Positions 41,035-64,000 of a stretch of DNA of 64,000 nt are shown here, one piece after another. The notes beneath the pieces are model-generated. The model saw only the letters and a list, made by a program, of their open reading frames with translations, was not told where the DNA came from and ran no database searches. Source of the stretch: Amorphochlora amoebiformis (lineage: Eukaryota; Cercozoa; Chlorarachniophyceae); NCBI GenBank assembly GCA_054601695.1, contig BAAHQB010000252.1, positions 214,635 through 278,634 on the forward strand, written 5' to 3'. Both the position numbers and the translations under genes were made by a program. Within the stretch, counting starts at the first letter, position 1; every line of letters starts with the position of its first letter.

Positions 41035-41485
41035 CAGTATAAACTCAAACAACATAATCTAACCAATAACAATAATTGTAGCAGTAATCGTAACTCCATC
41101 CAATAACAAAAATCGTAGCGGTAATCGTAACTTCATCTAATAACAATAATCGTAGAGGTAATCGTAACTCCAAGCGTACCTGCTGAGCTAGGAAGCCCTT
41201 ATCACCAATGGCTGCTCGCCTGACCAACGGGAAGTACGCCTTGTTTACCACCATCTGAGCGTGAGATAAAGGTTAGGGTTAGTCTAAGGTTTTTGAAACA
41301 TTTCAAGTTGGGAATGGGGGAGATGGTTAGGGTTACGTGTGGTTTACTGTTTTGAAATTTGGTTGTTATGTGTAAATATGCAATATATATATATATATAT
41401 ATATATTATATTGGGAAATTTGGTTGATATATGTAAATAAACACACATGTATATAGATATATGTATATATATACACATTTATATA

Positions 41486-41523
<38 letters not shown>

Positions 41524-41651
41524 GTAAATATGTATATACATATACGTTTTAGTGTGACCTTTGACTTGAGGTTGGTGAACAGGGCATGAAAACAAGCTAT
41601 GGCTTCGCCAGCGACCTTTTTAGTTTTTTGTACATAAATATAGTACGCATG

Positions 41652-41694
<43 letters not shown>

Positions 41695-41969
41695 TGTGAG
41701 CGGAGGTCCTCCACCCATGCCGAGATTCGAAAAATCATTTTCTGATATAAATAAATAAATATATATATATATATATATATATTTATTCATATACATACTA
41801 TATAAATATAAATATGAAGCTTTTATACATATTATGTATATGTACAAGCATACGGATAAACGTATGAGTAAATGTAGATGTATGTATTGCATGTACAATA
41901 ATCAACTCCTTCAACATTTATTTTTAGCGATATGTATGCACACATATATTTTGTATTTATATATTTATA

Positions 41970-42010
<41 letters not shown>

Positions 42011-42380
42011 TGTATATATCTTTCTAAGTATATGTTTTCACAATCATATAACATGCCAAATACCCACCCTGTAACCCAAAACTAATATCCCGACCCCACC
42101 TTGAGATGAGGCACGAGAGCTTGAGGGTTCTTCTTAGAGAGTTCACATATCTTTCCCATCACGTCACTGGATTTAGCGAACGCATTCAAACTCGAGAACA
42201 AGGAAACACAACCCTAAGGCTTGGATTCAAGCTTCCCTTTTCGCTTACATACACCATGTATGCCAACGCAGATCACATACATGAATGAAAAAAGGCCAAG
42301 TTTTCGATGATTCACCATTTCTGCTTCCAGTCCTTTAGCTCCTCGCCCTCGAGTACTTTTTCCAACGATGTTCGATCCAT
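34337..42380 (-). CDS. TOG/HEAT-array protein (CLASP or crescerin type), 19 exons
   Basis: Exons in transcript order: 42316-42380 (ATG), 42100-42190, 41694-41741, 41559-41615, 41180-41254, 40872-40911, 40756-40772, 40432-40492, 39252-39285, 38957-38992, 38610-38652, 38211-38239, 37975-38004, 37720-37781, 36628-36667, 35940-35981, 35625-35642, 35078-35114 and 34337-34372 (stop TAG). All junctions agree in phase, about 286 aa. The first six exons encode a TOG-like helical array: [56 protein letters not shown] and [11 protein letters not shown]. The pairing of a DLRSQV helix with a later GDKGF..Q..LKAI helix is typical of CLASP/TOGARAM TOG domains, which bind tubulin and act on microtubules or cilia. 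Exons from 36667 leftwards are short and rest on phase and splice signals only. Exon 36628-36667 could instead be read as a Ser-rich exon. Head-to-head with GlnRS. Confidence 0.7.
35115..35690 (-). repeat. Four copies of a pre-acceptor module
   Basis: On the minus strand a ~25-45-base module (AAATCTCCCACCCGAGGTAG in the fullest copy) occurs at about 35115-35160, 35346-35385, 35466-35505 and 35643-35690. The first and last copies end in CTATCAG exactly at the acceptors of exons 35078-35114 and 35625-35642. The middle two are truncated and have no exon beside them. Confidence 0.6.
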
Positions 42381-43000
42381 ATCGATCCTGTAACCAATAT
42401 ATGTTTTTGAGGCGAGCGGGGGTACCGGAGGTTGCCAAACAAAAGGAGGGGAAGGGATATCAGACCACACTCAGAATGGATCCGTTGGCGGTGCGATATA
42501 TTATTTTATTTCTGAAATAACTTCCCGGCAACCGGTCATTTTTCGCTGACTTTCCACCTCGGACAAGGGCGGGACATTCAGACACCGGCAGCGCTGTCCC
42601 TCCAGTCGCTTGCCGCCCCAGCGCATGAGCCTCGGGCCCCCTCTCCGTCTATCGCGCCACAGCAGATCTACGAGCCTCGCCCTCCCCCTTGGAACCGCTT
42701 TATTCGTATCTGGACTTATATTTTTCGCTCAGGATCGGGTGCCAAAGGTGTGCAATTAGTTGCCGCAGACCAAGTGGCGTGAAAACATGCCGGGGGTTCA
42801 CGTATGGGTGGTTAATAGGTGTAATTTTAATGCAGCGATAGGGGAAGGGATCGTGCGAGGGGGGATTGATTTTGAGGGTAGTTTGGGGTTTGATAGGGAT
42901 ACCCTCTCCCTCACGTCGTAATTTTCCGGCGATATTTGTGTTGTATTTTTTGCTGTTATTTTGGGTGTAGGTATATCAAGAGGACGCACAAAATCCAAAA
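42381..43000. promoter_or_regulatory. Head-to-head intergenic region, probable bidirectional promoter
   Basis: 620 bases between the ATGs of the TOG gene and GlnRS. There is no TA array, and it is GC-rich at 42530-42700 (GACATTCAGACACCGGCAGC, GCCGCCCCAGCGCATGAGCC), unlike its surroundings. A minus-strand acceptor-like site just upstream of the TOG ATG suggests a 5' UTR intron or a further 5' exon there. The promoter role is inferred from arrangement and composition. Confidence 0.5.

Positions 43001-64000
<21,000 letters not shown>

Overview
The window is nuclear DNA of an intron-rich eukaryote, most likely a flagellated single-celled protist: one predicted protein has a TOG-type tubulin-binding array, and nothing here looks bacterial, organellar or viral. 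I could not fix the lineage from sequence alone. Most of the bases are (TA)n and TA-derived microsatellite, interrupted by degenerate TTAGGG/CCCTAA telomere-like arrays, purine (GA)n tracts, ATT tracts and three minisatellites. The many Tyr/Ile-rich open frames in the TA tracts are artefacts. Real coding sequence is a thin series of short exons, typically 16-135 nt, separated by introns of 44 nt to 2.7 kb. I recovered them by joining islands of non-repetitive sequence that have splice signals, stay open, and agree in codon phase with the next island.

Layout, left to right: a CTAG-dense 3' flank (1-1181); a minus-strand gene with a bacterial-type SH3 (SH3b) domain (1182-13216); a minus-strand BSD-domain gene (14017-16950); a head-to-head promoter region; a plus-strand CobW/G3E-family GTPase and metallochaperone-like gene (17280-23697); an incompletely resolved minus-strand gene whose second intron seems to hold a 52-bp satellite of about 2.6 kb (24048-29345); a second uncharacterised minus-strand gene (29834-33886); a minus-strand TOG/HEAT-array gene (34337-42380); a second head-to-head promoter region; and a plus-strand glutaminyl-tRNA synthetase (43001 to beyond 64000). 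In the reconstruction the synthetase reads in phase into a C-terminal EMAPII/Arc1p-type tRNA-binding domain, which is cut by the window end.

Two genes are recognisable almost from end to end. The GlnRS has 32 phase-consistent exons. The CobW GTPase has 18 exons, with one junction unresolved. The two head-to-head gaps (about 16.95-17.28 kb and 42.38-43.00 kb) are among the few stretches with no TA arrays, so they probably hold bidirectional promoters.

The most unusual signals are in the introns. (1) The telomere-like arrays are nearly always CCCTAA in the transcript sense, whichever strand the gene is on. They supply CTAAC branch-point-like motifs, and in several introns the last unit (CCCTAG or a variant) is itself the 3' splice site. 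(2) A conserved element of about 45-60 bp with a small conserved hairpin occurs seven times, always in the transcript sense and always inside these arrays. (3) Many exons have decayed partial copies ('echoes') of themselves in the adjacent introns. (4) One intron begins with about twelve copies of a 35-bp unit that puts a pyrimidine tract plus AG next to a donor-like GTTATT, like a row of recursive splice sites.
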